Part shown: in pieces, positions 1 through 8,364 of the stretch | Layout: each line of letters opens with the position of its first letter | Numbering within the stretch: the first letter of the stretch is position 1 | DNA from: an uncultured Cardiobacterium sp. | Lineage (GTDB): Bacteria > Pseudomonadota > Gammaproteobacteria > Cardiobacteriales > Cardiobacteriaceae | Length of the DNA stretch: 54,630 nt | NCBI RefSeq assembly: GCF_938028825.1 | Contig: NZ_CALIZP010000010.1 | Span: forward strand, 1-54,630 | Reading direction: 5' to 3' | Notes under the pieces: generated by a model | Seen by the model: only the letters and a program-made list of their open reading frames with translations | Told to the model about the DNA's origin: nothing | Database searches by the model: none | Made by a program: the position numbers and the translations under genes

Positions 1-226
1 GCGCGGCAAGCTGTGCGGCGCTTTGCTTGCCTTCGCTGTAGCGCTGCCAAAGGGTGTTGGGATTAAGGCGTTGGCCCCCTATGAATTGGCGCTTACAGGA
101 GCCGCAATGGTATTGCTGTTTCCCGTTGTCACGATGCCCGTTTTTCTTGACCTGTTTGGAGCCGCAGAAAAAGCATTTTTTGTGTTCAAAGGTTTTGACC
201 CCGCGTAAAGCCTTGCAGCGTAAGGG
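1..226 (-). pseudogene. Transposase N-terminal fragment, zinc-ribbon type, cut by window edge
   Basis: The minus strand is open from about 226 to the window edge. It encodes a zinc-ribbon head with two Cys-x2-Cys knuckles (CFFCG and CGSCKRQF), followed by LWQRYSEGKQ and a helix-turn-helix-like start. This order is typical of insertion-sequence transposases annotated as IS256-like, variant Zn-binding. The frame is closed upstream by TAG at 227-229. It has no ATG, GTG or TTG before the zinc ribbon, so a frameshift or decay near the start is likely. The catalytic domain would lie beyond position 1 and cannot be judged. The family name is from memory of the motif pattern. Confidence 0.6.
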
Positions 227-378
227 CTACAACGATTTTTAGCATGAAATTTGTCCATTACGCCGCATATCCCCATATATAGCTAATGCTCTTAATCCTT
301 CATACAAATATGCCCTGAATGCTGCGTAGATGCAGCAAGTTTGGCATCAATGCCGTATGAAAAAATAAGCTGATTAAC

Positions 379-483
379 TCTAGTCGCTTCAAACAGGATG
401 AGACAAGGCGGCGAGCCGAAGATAGCACAAATAATACGGCGAGGCTCGCCAACAACGTATCAGTTCTAGTTGAAACGGCTATA
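379..483. mobile_element. MITE-like element of about 105 bp
   Basis: The ends are imperfect inverted repeats: TAGTCGCTTCAAACAGGA on the left and, read on the other strand, TATAGCCGTTTCAACTAG on the right. Between them lies a shorter inverted pair, GGCGAGCC and GGCTCGCC, flanking an AT-rich centre with ACAAATAATACGGC. No open frame is present, so any mobility would need a transposase supplied in trans. The inner layout (GACAAGGCG, then ACAAATA.TACGGC) resembles an abundant Neisseria repeat whose ends read TATAGTGGATTAA. That comparison is from memory. The left 18 bases recur exactly at 42124. Confidence 0.65.
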
Positions 484-571
484 CGCCGCTTGGCAGCATT
501 TCTTCCGTGCCACTATCAAGAACGCAAAAGCAGGTGATGCCATAAAGATTTGTCATTAAATTTTTATCATT
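484..571. other. Transition into AT-rich islet, no gene seen
   Basis: From the MITE end to the stop of the first islet gene the sequence shifts from mixed to strongly AT-rich. I see no gene, terminator or repeat here. The stretch between the transposase remnant and the MITE (about 230-378) also has no recognisable gene. Confidence 0.5.
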
Positions 572-985
572 CTATTGAATTTCTGAATATAAGAAACAAT
601 AGATCTCCTCTAATTTGAAGAGTAAAAAGTAGATTTTCTCAACTCCGCCTATACTAATATAATTATAATATCTGTTTGTTTTATCACATAATTTGCTGCA
701 TAATACTTTATCAAATGAAATGCAAATCTTTGTTTTTACTTCTATTTTTTCTCCATTCCTACTTGTATTTAATAAGTATTTATAAAAATATTCAAATTTT
801 ATTTTTTCATTTCTATAAAAATCACTGAATGATATCTGTTCTTCAAAGGGTACTATATCAAAATTATAAATATCTCTAACAAAGAGAAATTTTTCTATTT
901 CTTTCTGAAAGAAGCAGGTAAATATTTTATCATATTTATTCAGCGTTATTCCAATGACAAAATTACTTATAAAAGTATCATTCAT
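572..985 (-). CDS. Hypothetical protein, third gene of the McrB/LlaJI-like module
   Basis: This 137-residue product is rich in Phe, Tyr, Ile and Lys and has no signal peptide or clear membrane helix. I recognise no domain. Its start overlaps the stop of the LlaJI/McrC-like gene by 8 bases, so it is translationally coupled to that gene and is the last gene of the cluster. Base composition is as AT-rich as the two genes upstream, so it probably arrived with them. It may be an accessory or specificity factor of the restriction module. That is inference from position only. Confidence 0.6.
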   Translation of the reverse strand: MNDTFISNFVIGITLNKYDKIFTCFFQKEIEKFLFVRDIYNFDIVPFEEQISFSDFYRNEKIKFEYFYKYLLNTSRNGEKIEVKTKICISFDKVLCSKLCDKTNRYYNYISIGGVEKIYFLLFKLEEIYCFLYSEIQ

Positions 986-2648
986 CTAAGTAAGCCTCCT
1001 GTATCATATAAAAATTTACATATATAATCTCAATTCCCGATATATTCGTTTCTTTAGCCGCAGAAAATGGACATTGTGATTTTGTATAAAACAGTAATCC
1101 AAATTGACTTCTTATCTTTTTCTCTTGGTAAGTTTTTTGACTAGAAAGACAAAATTCATATATTAATTGCTTATTAATATCAAGTACTAATTTCTCAGAT
1201 TTCTTATTGAAGAAATCAAGCGACAAATATTTCCAATCTATAATATAAATATCTGGATTACTATCTTTAGGTTTCATTCCTTTTTGAAAAAAATTATCTA
1301 GCATTAAACTTAACTTCTCTTTTTCTATGTTTTTTATAGAAAAAGAGTATTTGGTTCTTGGGAGAAAACGAGCTTTTGGGGAAATTCTTTTATGTTGGCT
1401 AGAAAGATTGTTACGTAATCTGTCAAGAAATCCAAGAAAAAATGTATCATGATGATACTCATCTTTAAGTGTAAATTTAACTTCCTTATATATATAAGAG
1501 AAATGGCTTTCTTCAGCCCGTCTGCGTATACCATTATTAAAAAATTCTTCAGCTTTACTATTGACTGAAAAATTTTCTCTATTCTCTAGAACCATATCAG
1601 GGCGCATCCAGCGTTTTTTGTCATTAAACTCAATATAGAAAGGATTATAAAAATCTTTATTTATATATACTGAGTGCCCACCATAATTTTTCTTTATTAA
1701 TCCCTCTCTATTAATAGGTGTCAGAGTATCGCAGTACAATATATTTTGTTCTTTACTCTCACTTGCCATATAATAATTGCACATATCTTCCCAAACTTGA
1801 GAGAAATTGTTAATCCCCCAGAAGCCTTCTTCATTATTATCTATGTTTGCTTCTAATTCTCCATATAAAAATTTTTCTATCGCTTCATAAATCAACCAAT
1901 ATTGGTTACTCTTATACGAAGTTAAATTATGTATTTTATTTAGAATATCTTTGAGAGTTAAAATAGTGGAAATAAAAGAATTTTCATTAAATAAGCTTTG
2001 ATTATAAGAGAGATGTTTTGCAGAAAAAGATGCTGATATATCTGCTATAGCAACATCCAAGTCTACTTTTAATTCAACGGCAAGTTCTTTATAAATATAA
2101 CAGTACATCTCAATTAAGTCTGAAGGAATATCCTTTATCGCATTTCTCCTGTCTAATGTAAACTCTATAAATATCGCATTATTTTTTTGATAGATACCTT
2201 TATCAATCAAATAATCTATTTTTGAATAGTCTACATCTTCTGTTAGTCCGATTTCCCTAACTAGGGTAGCAATTTCCAGCTCTTTGCAGAGATCTATAAT
2301 GCTATCAATAGCATCAATCTTGCTATATAAAATTACTTCTTCATTATTTTCCTTATTGACAAATCTATATAAAAACCCATTGTTTTTCATTAGATTATCT
2401 TTAGATTGTGGTTTTTCATCAGAAATATCATCTAATTTATTTTCATAAACATGACGAAACTTTTTAAATGTCCTATATATCTTAAAGAATAATTCTTTAA
2501 CATTGTTATATGTTTCTTCAAAATCATCAAATCCCTTAGGAAGGCTAAAGGCTAAATTACCGCTCTTATCTCTTCTAATTCCCACAAAAGAACCATATCC
2601 TTCTAGTTCTTCACCTTTAACTATTTTTATTTTATTAAAATCAAACAT
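978..2648 (-). CDS. LlaJI/McrC-like restriction endonuclease subunit
   Basis: This 556-residue protein probably forms the nuclease half of a modification-dependent or McrBC-type restriction system, working with the McrB-like NTPase encoded just upstream. Near the C-terminus it carries PDIYIIDWKY (about residue 465), which fits a PD-(D/E)xK nuclease core (D...DxK). Mid-protein there is FSQVWEDMCNYY and then RWMRPDMVLE, the VWE..C and RPD pattern I associate with LlaJI-family (McrC-like) enzymes. The N-terminal half has no recognised domain. The ATG overlaps the upstream stop by 8 bases. The gene is far more AT-rich than the chromosome around it, suggesting horizontal transfer. No methyltransferase gene is adjacent. 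Confidence 0.7.
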   Translation of the reverse strand: MFDFNKIKIVKGEELEGYGSFVGIRRDKSGNLAFSLPKGFDDFEETYNNVKELFFKIYRTFKKFRHVYENKLDDISDEKPQSKDNLMKNNGFLYRFVNKENNEEVILYSKIDAIDSIIDLCKELEIATLVREIGLTEDVDYSKIDYLIDKGIYQKNNAIFIEFTLDRRNAIKDIPSDLIEMYCYIYKELAVELKVDLDVAIADISASFSAKHLSYNQSLFNENSFISTILTLKDILNKIHNLTSYKSNQYWLIYEAIEKFLYGELEANIDNNEEGFWGINNFSQVWEDMCNYYMASESKEQNILYCDTLTPINREGLIKKNYGGHSVYINKDFYNPFYIEFNDKKRWMRPDMVLENRENFSVNSKAEEFFNNGIRRRAEESHFSYIYKEVKFTLKDEYHHDTFFLGFLDRLRNNLSSQHKRISPKARFLPRTKYSFSIKNIEKEKLSLMLDNFFQKGMKPKDSNPDIYIIDWKYLSLDFFNKKSEKLVLDINKQLIYEFCLSSQKTYQEKKIRSQFGLLFYTKSQCPFSAAKETNISGIEIIYVNFYMIQEAYLDE

Positions 2649-3684
2649 AATATTCTTTTATGGCATTAATAAAATCATCTACCTTTGATGAAAAATCTCC
2701 AAAAGTTACCAGTTTATTGTTATTTAACAAATCCATAAGCGGCTTTTTATCTTGCGGAAAAACACTATCCCAAATAAAAAACATCAGTTTATTCTGAATA
2801 TCAGCTTTAGAAATTATTTCATTTTTTATAAAATATTTTCCAATTTGCTTATCCTCGATACCACGAATATAATTATTATTGTTTTTAATAAATTTATTAA
2901 TATTGTGTACAAATTTTTCCCACTCTTGCCGACTTGAAAATGCGTTACCTGGGCTTTTTATTAGATTAGAATTTATATCCACAAATTCCCAATCCCATCG
3001 CCTTTTGAAAGCTGAATCCATGTGATATATGGAATTGTCAGAGGTGTTCATGGTTGCAATGATAGATAAATTAGATGGTATTTTTATTGTTTTATTAATT
3101 AAATCAAAATTTAAGAAGGAAATTCTGTTCTGAAGAGTCTCTAATTTTTTGACCCCATCATAGGGTGATAATCTATATTCATCAATTTCTTGATTCTTAT
3201 CATACGTAAAATTACATCCTATTAGTTCTAATAATTTTATAAACATGATGCCATTAATACTTGTATTATAACTTGACCATCCGTCATTATCTCTATCTAA
3301 TAGTTGAAATATAGAGCCAAAAATAGCAGATGAATTTCCTCTATTAATTTCATCAATTACTAATGCAACATTTTCAATTTCTTTATTTTCATCCTTATTA
3401 CCCTACTTATCATATACTTTCAAAATATTTTTATATGCTTGGCTTAAAGCTTTTAAAAAATGCCCTTCATAGAAATTATATTCTACTTGTCCTGCCTTTG
3501 TCATGGGCAATAGTTTTCCCATAAAGTCTCCAAAAGTATACTCAGGATGAAATACAGCCTTAATGACATTTTCTGGATTTTCAGAGATATCAATTCCCAA
3601 TTCATTAGGAATAATATTTTTATCCACTAAATAGCTCTTCCCTGTACCAGGACTGCCAAAAATTATCTTTTGTATATATTTCAT
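2641..3684 (-). pseudogene. McrB-like AAA+ NTPase, interrupted by an in-frame TAG
   Basis: Read through a single TAG (3403-3405), this is one continuous 347-codon frame. Before the stop lies the Walker A motif GSPGTGKS (residues 10-17). After it come Walker B VALVIDEINRGNSS and the McrB signature TMNTSDNSIYHMD with the arginine-finger-like AFKRRW. In this family the protein powers DNA translocation for the McrC-type nuclease. It is only an AAA+ module: the N-terminal DNA-reading domain of E. coli McrB is absent. The start is well supported by GGAGGA just upstream of the ATG. As assembled it yields a 93-residue stub. A second start at 3246 would restore only the C-terminal third, without Walker A or B. 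The stop could be a real mutation, a suppressed amber codon or a sequencing error. Confidence 0.8.
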
Positions 3685-3737
3685 ATGCTTCCTCCAAAAT
3701 TAATTACATACTTATCTTATCAATTCGTTGCATATAA

Positions 3738-4994
3738 TCAATACCCGCCAATCAGCACCGCCGCGCTGCGTTGGCTGATGAAGCCGTCCGGGATTTGGCC
3801 GCTGGCGGCTTGCCACTGGCGGAAGGCGCTGCGCGTGTTCGCGCCGAGGATGCCGTCCGTGCCTTTGGTGTCGTAGCCGGCGGCGGTGAGGGCCTGTTGC
3901 AGGCGTTGTACGTCGTCGCGGGAAAGCGCCTGTTCGTCGCGCGGCCAGGCGGCCCTGATGCCGCCGCCGCTGCCGCCGATGCCGTCGGCGAGCAGGCCGA
4001 TGGCAAGCGCGTAGCTGGAAGAGTTGTTATAGACCTTGATGGTTTTGAAGTTCGGGTAGAGGAGCAGCGCCGGGCCGCTGTGCCCGGCGGGCAGCCACAG
4101 GGTGGCGTGCAGGTTTTCCTGCGGCAGTGCCGCGCCGCTCACCTGCCGCACGCCACGTTGCCCCCATTGCGCGAGCGGCAGGGTCTGGTCAATGTCGCGG
4201 TAGTCGAAGGCGGCGGGCAGGCTCACTTCGCGCCCCCAGCGCTGGCCGCGCTGCCAGCCGGATTGGCTCAGGTAGTTGGCGGTGGATGCCAGCGCGTCTT
4301 CGATTTGCCACGGGTCGCGGCGGCCGTCGCCGTTGCCGTCCACGCTGTATTGCAGGAAGGTGGTGGGGATGAATTGGGTGTGCCCCATGCCGCCCGCCCA
4401 TGAGCCGCGCAGTTCGTCCCAGCCCACGTCGCCGCGCTCGATGAGTTGCAAGAGGGCGATGAGTTGCTGTTCGGCGAAGTCGCGGCGGCGGCCTTCGTAG
4501 GCCAGGGTCGAGAGTGCCTGGATGAGGTCAACGTTGCCGGTGTTCTCGCCGTAGGCGCTTTCCATGCCCCAGAAGGCGACGATGTAGGCCGCGCCGACGC
4601 CCGTCTGCGCCTCAATCTGCTGCAAGAGGTCGCGGTAGCGGGCGAGCTGGGCGCGCCCTTTCCGGATGCGGTCATCGGAGACGGCGTTGTCGAGGTACGC
4701 CCAGACCATTTTGTTCAGCTCCGGCTGTTTGCGGTCGGCGCTGACCACTTTTTCTTCGTAATGGGTGCGGGCGAGTAATTGCCGGATGTCGCTGTCGGCG
4801 ATGCCGGCGGCGGCGGCGCGCCGGGCGAAGGCCTGCTGCCATTCGGCAAAATTGGCAGGCTGGGCGGGCTGCGCCGGGGTTTCCGGCTCAAGCGGCGGTT
4901 GCACGGGTTCGACGGGCAACAACGGCGGGCGCGTGCCGCAGGCGGTGAGCAGGTAGGCAACGGCGAAAACCAGGATGGAACGGAACAGGGTCAT
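3738..4994 (-). CDS. mltB: MltB-type lytic murein transglycosylase with peptidoglycan-binding domain
   Basis: This 418-residue lipoprotein cleaves the MurNAc-GlcNAc bond of peptidoglycan to leave 1,6-anhydro ends, acting from the periplasmic face of the outer membrane. The lipobox LLTAC places the lipidated Cys at residue 19, followed by a Pro-rich linker. The GH103-type catalytic domain follows, with the acid Glu in FWGMESAYG (about E145) and the family motifs GSWAGGMGHTQFIPTTF and DGNGDGRRDPW. The last 60 or so residues form a PG_binding_1 domain (DVQRLQQALTAAGY..GTDGILG..TRSAFRQWQ). It is transcribed towards the AT-rich islet, whose McrB-like gene begins 54 bases past its stop and points the same way. 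A homologue with the extra binding domain could also be named as a MltB paralogue. Confidence 0.9.
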   Translation of the reverse strand: MTLFRSILVFAVAYLLTACGTRPPLLPVEPVQPPLEPETPAQPAQPANFAEWQQAFARRAAAAGIADSDIRQLLARTHYEEKVVSADRKQPELNKMVWAYLDNAVSDDRIRKGRAQLARYRDLLQQIEAQTGVGAAYIVAFWGMESAYGENTGNVDLIQALSTLAYEGRRRDFAEQQLIALLQLIERGDVGWDELRGSWAGGMGHTQFIPTTFLQYSVDGNGDGRRDPWQIEDALASTANYLSQSGWQRGQRWGREVSLPAAFDYRDIDQTLPLAQWGQRGVRQVSGAALPQENLHATLWLPAGHSGPALLLYPNFKTIKVYNNSSSYALAIGLLADGIGGSGGGIRAAWPRDEQALSRDDVQRLQQALTAAGYDTKGTDGILGANTRSAFRQWQAASGQIPDGFISQRSAAVLIGGY

Positions 4995-5112
4995 GGCGGC
5001 AATCCGGCAAAAATGAAGAAGCGGTTAGGATAATGGCAGACGGGCGGGGCGGCAACCGCACGGCTGCGATGCCCGGCGGCATCGTCCGCCCGAACGGGCA
5101 CAGAATAACTTG

Positions 5113-5143
5113 TTGATTGCAAAAAAAAAAAATAAACTAAACT
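5113..5143 (+). promoter_or_regulatory. Candidate promoter with A12 tract for the lipoprotein pair
   Basis: A -35-like TTGATT (5113-5118) is followed by GC and 12 consecutive A (5121-5132), then the overlapping -10-like hexamers TAAACT at 5133 and 5138. Spacers are 14 or 19 bases, neither optimal. Change in the A tract would move the spacing towards 17. This is inferred from the sequence alone. Confidence 0.35.
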
Positions 5144-5173
5144 CCGACATTCAAACAGCACAGGAGTAACACC

Positions 5174-6055
5174 ATGCACAAAACCACCCTCAACCTGGCC
5201 GCCATCGTCGCCGCTACCCTGCTCGCCGCCTGCGGCGGCGGTTCGGATGACACTATCACCCCCGCCGATAACGGCAACCGCAACGCGGGCAACGTGACCC
5301 CCAATAACGGCGGCAATACGGGCAGCGGCAGGATCCTCGTCCCTGCCCCCGCACAACCGACGGCAGCCGAAACGGCGGCGTTCAATACCGGTAAACAGTT
5401 CCGCACTGAGGCGGTAGTGTTGGTCAGCGACGGCTTTCGCCCTTACACCATCAACGCCAACGGCCGCACTCTCGTTCGCGCTTACAAAAATGGCGACACG
5501 GGCCTCCTGGAAGGGGATTTCCGCAGCCTGCCGAGCGGTTTTTCCAGTATCACCGGTACCGGTACCGAAAGCGGTTCCAGTACCACCATGCCGGCCAGCA
5601 TCCGCAGCTATCAGGGTTTCCGCAGTGGTGTAACCATTGTGTATAACACCAACGACGTATCTGTCGTTTACTTGCCTTATGGCATACACACCCCGCCCGT
5701 CACCATCCCCACGGCAGGCAAGGCAACCTATACCGGCACTGCTTTCGACCGGAACGAGCGCGGCAGTCTTACTTACAACGTAGATTTCGGCGCGAAGAGC
5801 GGTGAGGGGCGTATTGACGGCCTCAGCCGCTACGGCAATATCACCCTCGCAAAAAGCAATTTTGGGACGCGGCAAATGCTTGATGGCAATACCGCCACAG
5901 GCATCGCAGGCACGGCATCCACTACTGATGGCGACCGTTTCGCTTATTCCCTGGGTTTTTACGGCGACCATGCCGAGGAAATATCCGGCTTCGCGGTCAA
6001 CAATTCGTTGGAAGGCATCGGCCTGCACGGCACACGCGGCGCGATTACCGAATAA
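5174..6055 (+). CDS. TbpB-like surface lipoprotein, first of a tandem pair
   Basis: This 293-residue lipoprotein has lipobox LLAAC (Cys20) followed by GGGSDD and a Gly/Asn-rich low-complexity stalk to about residue 55. The C-terminal third carries ATYTGTAFD..ERGSLTYNVDFGAKSGEGRI and ends FYGDHAEEISGFAV...GLHGTRGAI. That is the small beta-barrel pattern of TbpB-like proteins (PF01298-type). Such proteins are often exported to the cell surface by Slam and bind host transferrin, haem carriers or factor H. The ligand here is unknown. AGGAG sits 7 bases before the ATG. Its head and tail are almost identical to those of the next gene, while the middle differs, which suggests duplication and recombination. 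Confidence 0.75.
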   Translation: MHKTTLNLAAIVAATLLAACGGGSDDTITPADNGNRNAGNVTPNNGGNTGSGRILVPAPAQPTAAETAAFNTGKQFRTEAVVLVSDGFRPYTINANGRTLVRAYKNGDTGLLEGDFRSLPSGFSSITGTGTESGSSTTMPASIRSYQGFRSGVTIVYNTNDVSVVYLPYGIHTPPVTIPTAGKATYTGTAFDRNERGSLTYNVDFGAKSGEGRIDGLSRYGNITLAKSNFGTRQMLDGNTATGIAGTASTTDGDRFAYSLGFYGDHAEEISGFAVNNSLEGIGLHGTRGAITE

Positions 6056-6093
6056 AGCAGCAACAACAAGCCAACTGCACAGGAGACACAACC

Positions 6094-6978
6094 ATGCACA
6101 AAACCACCCTCAACTTGGCCGCCATCGTCGCTGCCGCCCTGCTCGCCGCCTGCGGCGGCGGTTCGGATGACGCCATCACCCCCGCCGATAACGGCAACCG
6201 CAACGCAGGCAACGTGACCACCACCCCCAATAACGGCGGCAATACGGGCACCCGCAGCGGCAGGATCCTCGTCCCCGCCCCCGCACAGCCGACGGCGGCC
6301 GAAACGGCGGCGTTTGATGCCAGAAAAGCCGGCAGCCAGCAGGCAGAAATTATTGGCGGCAACGTTTTCCGCCCCATTACGATTACCGTCAATAACCGCC
6401 CCTTCATAAAATCCGAACGGCGCGGCAGCGGCTATGTCAGCATCCATGACTACCGCAGCCTGCCGTCCGGCTATGCCAGCCTCAGCGGCGTTGCGACGGA
6501 CGACAGTGGCAGCGCAACGGTCAACGTGCGCAGCTATCAGGGCTTCCGCAGCGGCGTGGCTGCCACCTACAACGGCAACGAGTTCTTGACTATCAATCAA
6601 TATGGCGACATCACGCCGGAGTCCGCCGTGCCACGGGCGGGCAAGGCAACCTACACCGGCATTGCCTTTGATCAGGGCGAACGCGGCACCTTCACCTACA
6701 ACGTCGATTTCGGCGCAAGGCGCGGTTCGGGTTACGTCAGGAACATGGCCCGTTACGGCGGCGGTATCACCCTTGCCGAGGCCCCCTTCCACACCTACAC
6801 TCTGCAAGACGGCAGCATCAGTACCGACATCAGCGGCGATGCGAGCGGCCTGCTCGACGACTATCAATACATCTTGAGCTTTTACGGCAACCGCGCCGAA
6901 GAAATCGCCGGTTTTGTCGCGGGCGAAGAGCTGGAAGCCATCGGTCTGCACGGCACACGCGGCGCGATTACCGAATAA
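6094..6978 (+). CDS. TbpB-like surface lipoprotein, second of a tandem pair
   Basis: This 294-residue paralogue of the preceding gene starts 38 bases after it, in the same transcript. The signal peptide with Cys20, the GGGSDD start and the stalk nearly match the first copy, apart from two short insertions (two Thr, then Thr-Arg). The part from about residue 75 to 150 diverges strongly. The barrel signature returns as KATYTGIAFDQGERGTFTYNVDFGAR and FYGNRAEEIAGFV, ending in the same GLHGTRGAITE. AGGAG precedes the ATG. An intrinsic terminator follows directly. It is probably surface exposed, with unknown ligand. Antigenic variation between copies is an inference. Confidence 0.75.
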   Translation: MHKTTLNLAAIVAAALLAACGGGSDDAITPADNGNRNAGNVTTTPNNGGNTGTRSGRILVPAPAQPTAAETAAFDARKAGSQQAEIIGGNVFRPITITVNNRPFIKSERRGSGYVSIHDYRSLPSGYASLSGVATDDSGSATVNVRSYQGFRSGVAATYNGNEFLTINQYGDITPESAVPRAGKATYTGIAFDQGERGTFTYNVDFGARRGSGYVRNMARYGGGITLAEAPFHTYTLQDGSISTDISGDASGLLDDYQYILSFYGNRAEEIAGFVAGEELEAIGLHGTRGAITE

Positions 6979-6994
6979 AGCGTCTGCCGATGAC

Positions 6995-7020
6995 AAAAGC
7001 CCGCGCAAGCGGGCTTTTTT
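6995..7020 (+). terminator. Rho-independent terminator after lipoprotein pair
   Basis: A stem of AGCCCGC and GCGGGCT around a GCAA loop is followed by six T. It ends at 7020, directly before an ATG at 7021 that is in frame with tilS. Confidence 0.9.
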
Positions 7021-7068
7021 ATGCGCCGCTTGCTGTATCCTCACGCTGTTTTTCTTCGGGATATTTTG

Positions 7069-8364
7069 ATGCTGCTTTCCGGGTCTTCCCCTTTCTGGCG
7101 CTGGCAGGCGGCGTACCGCCCCGCCGCGTATGTGCTCGCGTTGAGCGGCGGGCGCGACAGCATGGCGCTGTTGCAGGCGCTGGTCGCCGTGCGGCAGCGG
7201 CTCATCGTGCCGCTAACCGCCTGTTATGTGGATCACGGCTGGTCGACGGCAAGCGGTGCGTGGGGCGCGTTTTGTGTGCGTGAGGCGGCGGCGCGCGGAG
7301 TCGCTTGCGAGGTGTTGCGGCTCGATTGGCAGGCGGCGGCGGGGGAAAGCATGGAGGCGCGGGCGCGGGCGCTGCGTTATCAGGCACTGGCGGCGCGTCT
7401 GCCGCCGCGCGGGGTGCTGCTTACCGCGCATCACCGCGAGGATCAGGTGGAGACGTTTTTTTTGCAGTTGTTGCGCGGCAGCGGGCTGGACGGCCTCGCC
7501 GCGATGCCCGCGCAGCGGCCGTTCGCGGATGGCGCGCACTGGCGGCCGCTGCTGGATACGCCGCGCGCCGATATTGAGGCGTTTGTCGCCGCCGAGAGGG
7601 TGGCGTTTCTCGATGATCCCAGCAATGCGGATACGCGTTTTGCCCGCAACCGCCTGCGGCATACTGGTTTGCCGCCGCTGGCGGAGATGGCGGCAGCGGT
7701 CGCGCGTTCGGCGGGCTGGCTGGCGGAGGCGCAGGCGGTGCAGCAGGCGTTGCTGGACGGGATTCTGGGCGCGGCGCAGACGGTATTGCCGTGGGATGCG
7801 CTGGTTGCCGCGCATGGGGCGATGGTCGCGAAGGCGTTGTTGCGCCGCTGGTTGCAGCGCGCCGGACAGCCTGCGCCGCCGGGCAAGCGGTTGTTGTCAT
7901 TTGTGGAGGCGCTCGGCGGGCAGAATGGTCATGCGGAATTGTGTTATGGCGGGACGGTGGTGGTGCAGCATCGCGGCTGTCTGCATCTGTTCCGCGCCAG
8001 CACTCCACAATCGCCGCCGCCGTTTGCGGCGGTAAGCGATTGGCCAGGCGTGGGCGTGTTGCGCCTGCGCGCGGGGCAGGATTTGCTGGCGGGCAGGGAT
8101 TGCCGCTGGGCGCTGTTCCCTTGTGCGGCGCGCTGGCAGGCGCCGGGGCAGCGTTATCCGCAGTCACTGAAAAATTTCTTGCAAAACAGCGGGGTGCCGC
8201 CGTATCTGCGCCGCCGCCTGCCGCTCCTCCTGGTGGACGGCGAGGCGGCGTGGCTGGGCGGTTTCGGCGCGGCGGCAGGCCGGGACGGGCTGGCGTTTGA
8301 CTGGCATCAACAGGCGCATTCTGTTAGCATTTCGCATCATTTTTCATCGGTTTCGGACGCATGA
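7069..8364 (+). CDS. tilS: tRNA(Ile)-lysidine synthase
   Basis: TilS attaches lysine to C34 of tRNA-Ile(CAU), changing both codon reading and charging. The ATP-pyrophosphatase loop SGGRDSMALL lies near residue 25, and YVDHGWS, LTAHHREDQVETFFLQLLRGSGLDGL and FLDDPSNADTRFARNRLRH follow as expected. A C-terminal TilS domain is visible in LLPLLLVDGEAAWLGGF-like sequence near the end. I chose ATG 7069 because the in-frame ATG at 7021 abuts the T-run of the upstream terminator. The stop overlaps the pyrG start by 4 bases (ATGA), so translation is coupled. The 431 residues match the family length. Confidence 0.9.
   Translation: MLLSGSSPFWRWQAAYRPAAYVLALSGGRDSMALLQALVAVRQRLIVPLTACYVDHGWSTASGAWGAFCVREAAARGVACEVLRLDWQAAAGESMEARARALRYQALAARLPPRGVLLTAHHREDQVETFFLQLLRGSGLDGLAAMPAQRPFADGAHWRPLLDTPRADIEAFVAAERVAFLDDPSNADTRFARNRLRHTGLPPLAEMAAAVARSAGWLAEAQAVQQALLDGILGAAQTVLPWDALVAAHGAMVAKALLRRWLQRAGQPAPPGKRLLSFVEALGGQNGHAELCYGGTVVVQHRGCLHLFRASTPQSPPPFAAVSDWPGVGVLRLRAGQDLLAGRDCRWALFPCAARWQAPGQRYPQSLKNFLQNSGVPPYLRRRLPLLLVDGEAAWLGGFGAAAGRDGLAFDWHQQAHSVSISHHFSSVSDA

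Noticed and set aside
7021..7068. Earlier tilS start
   Set aside because: The ATG touches the T-run of a strong terminator and leaves no room for a promoter or ribosome site. The protein fits the family from 7069.
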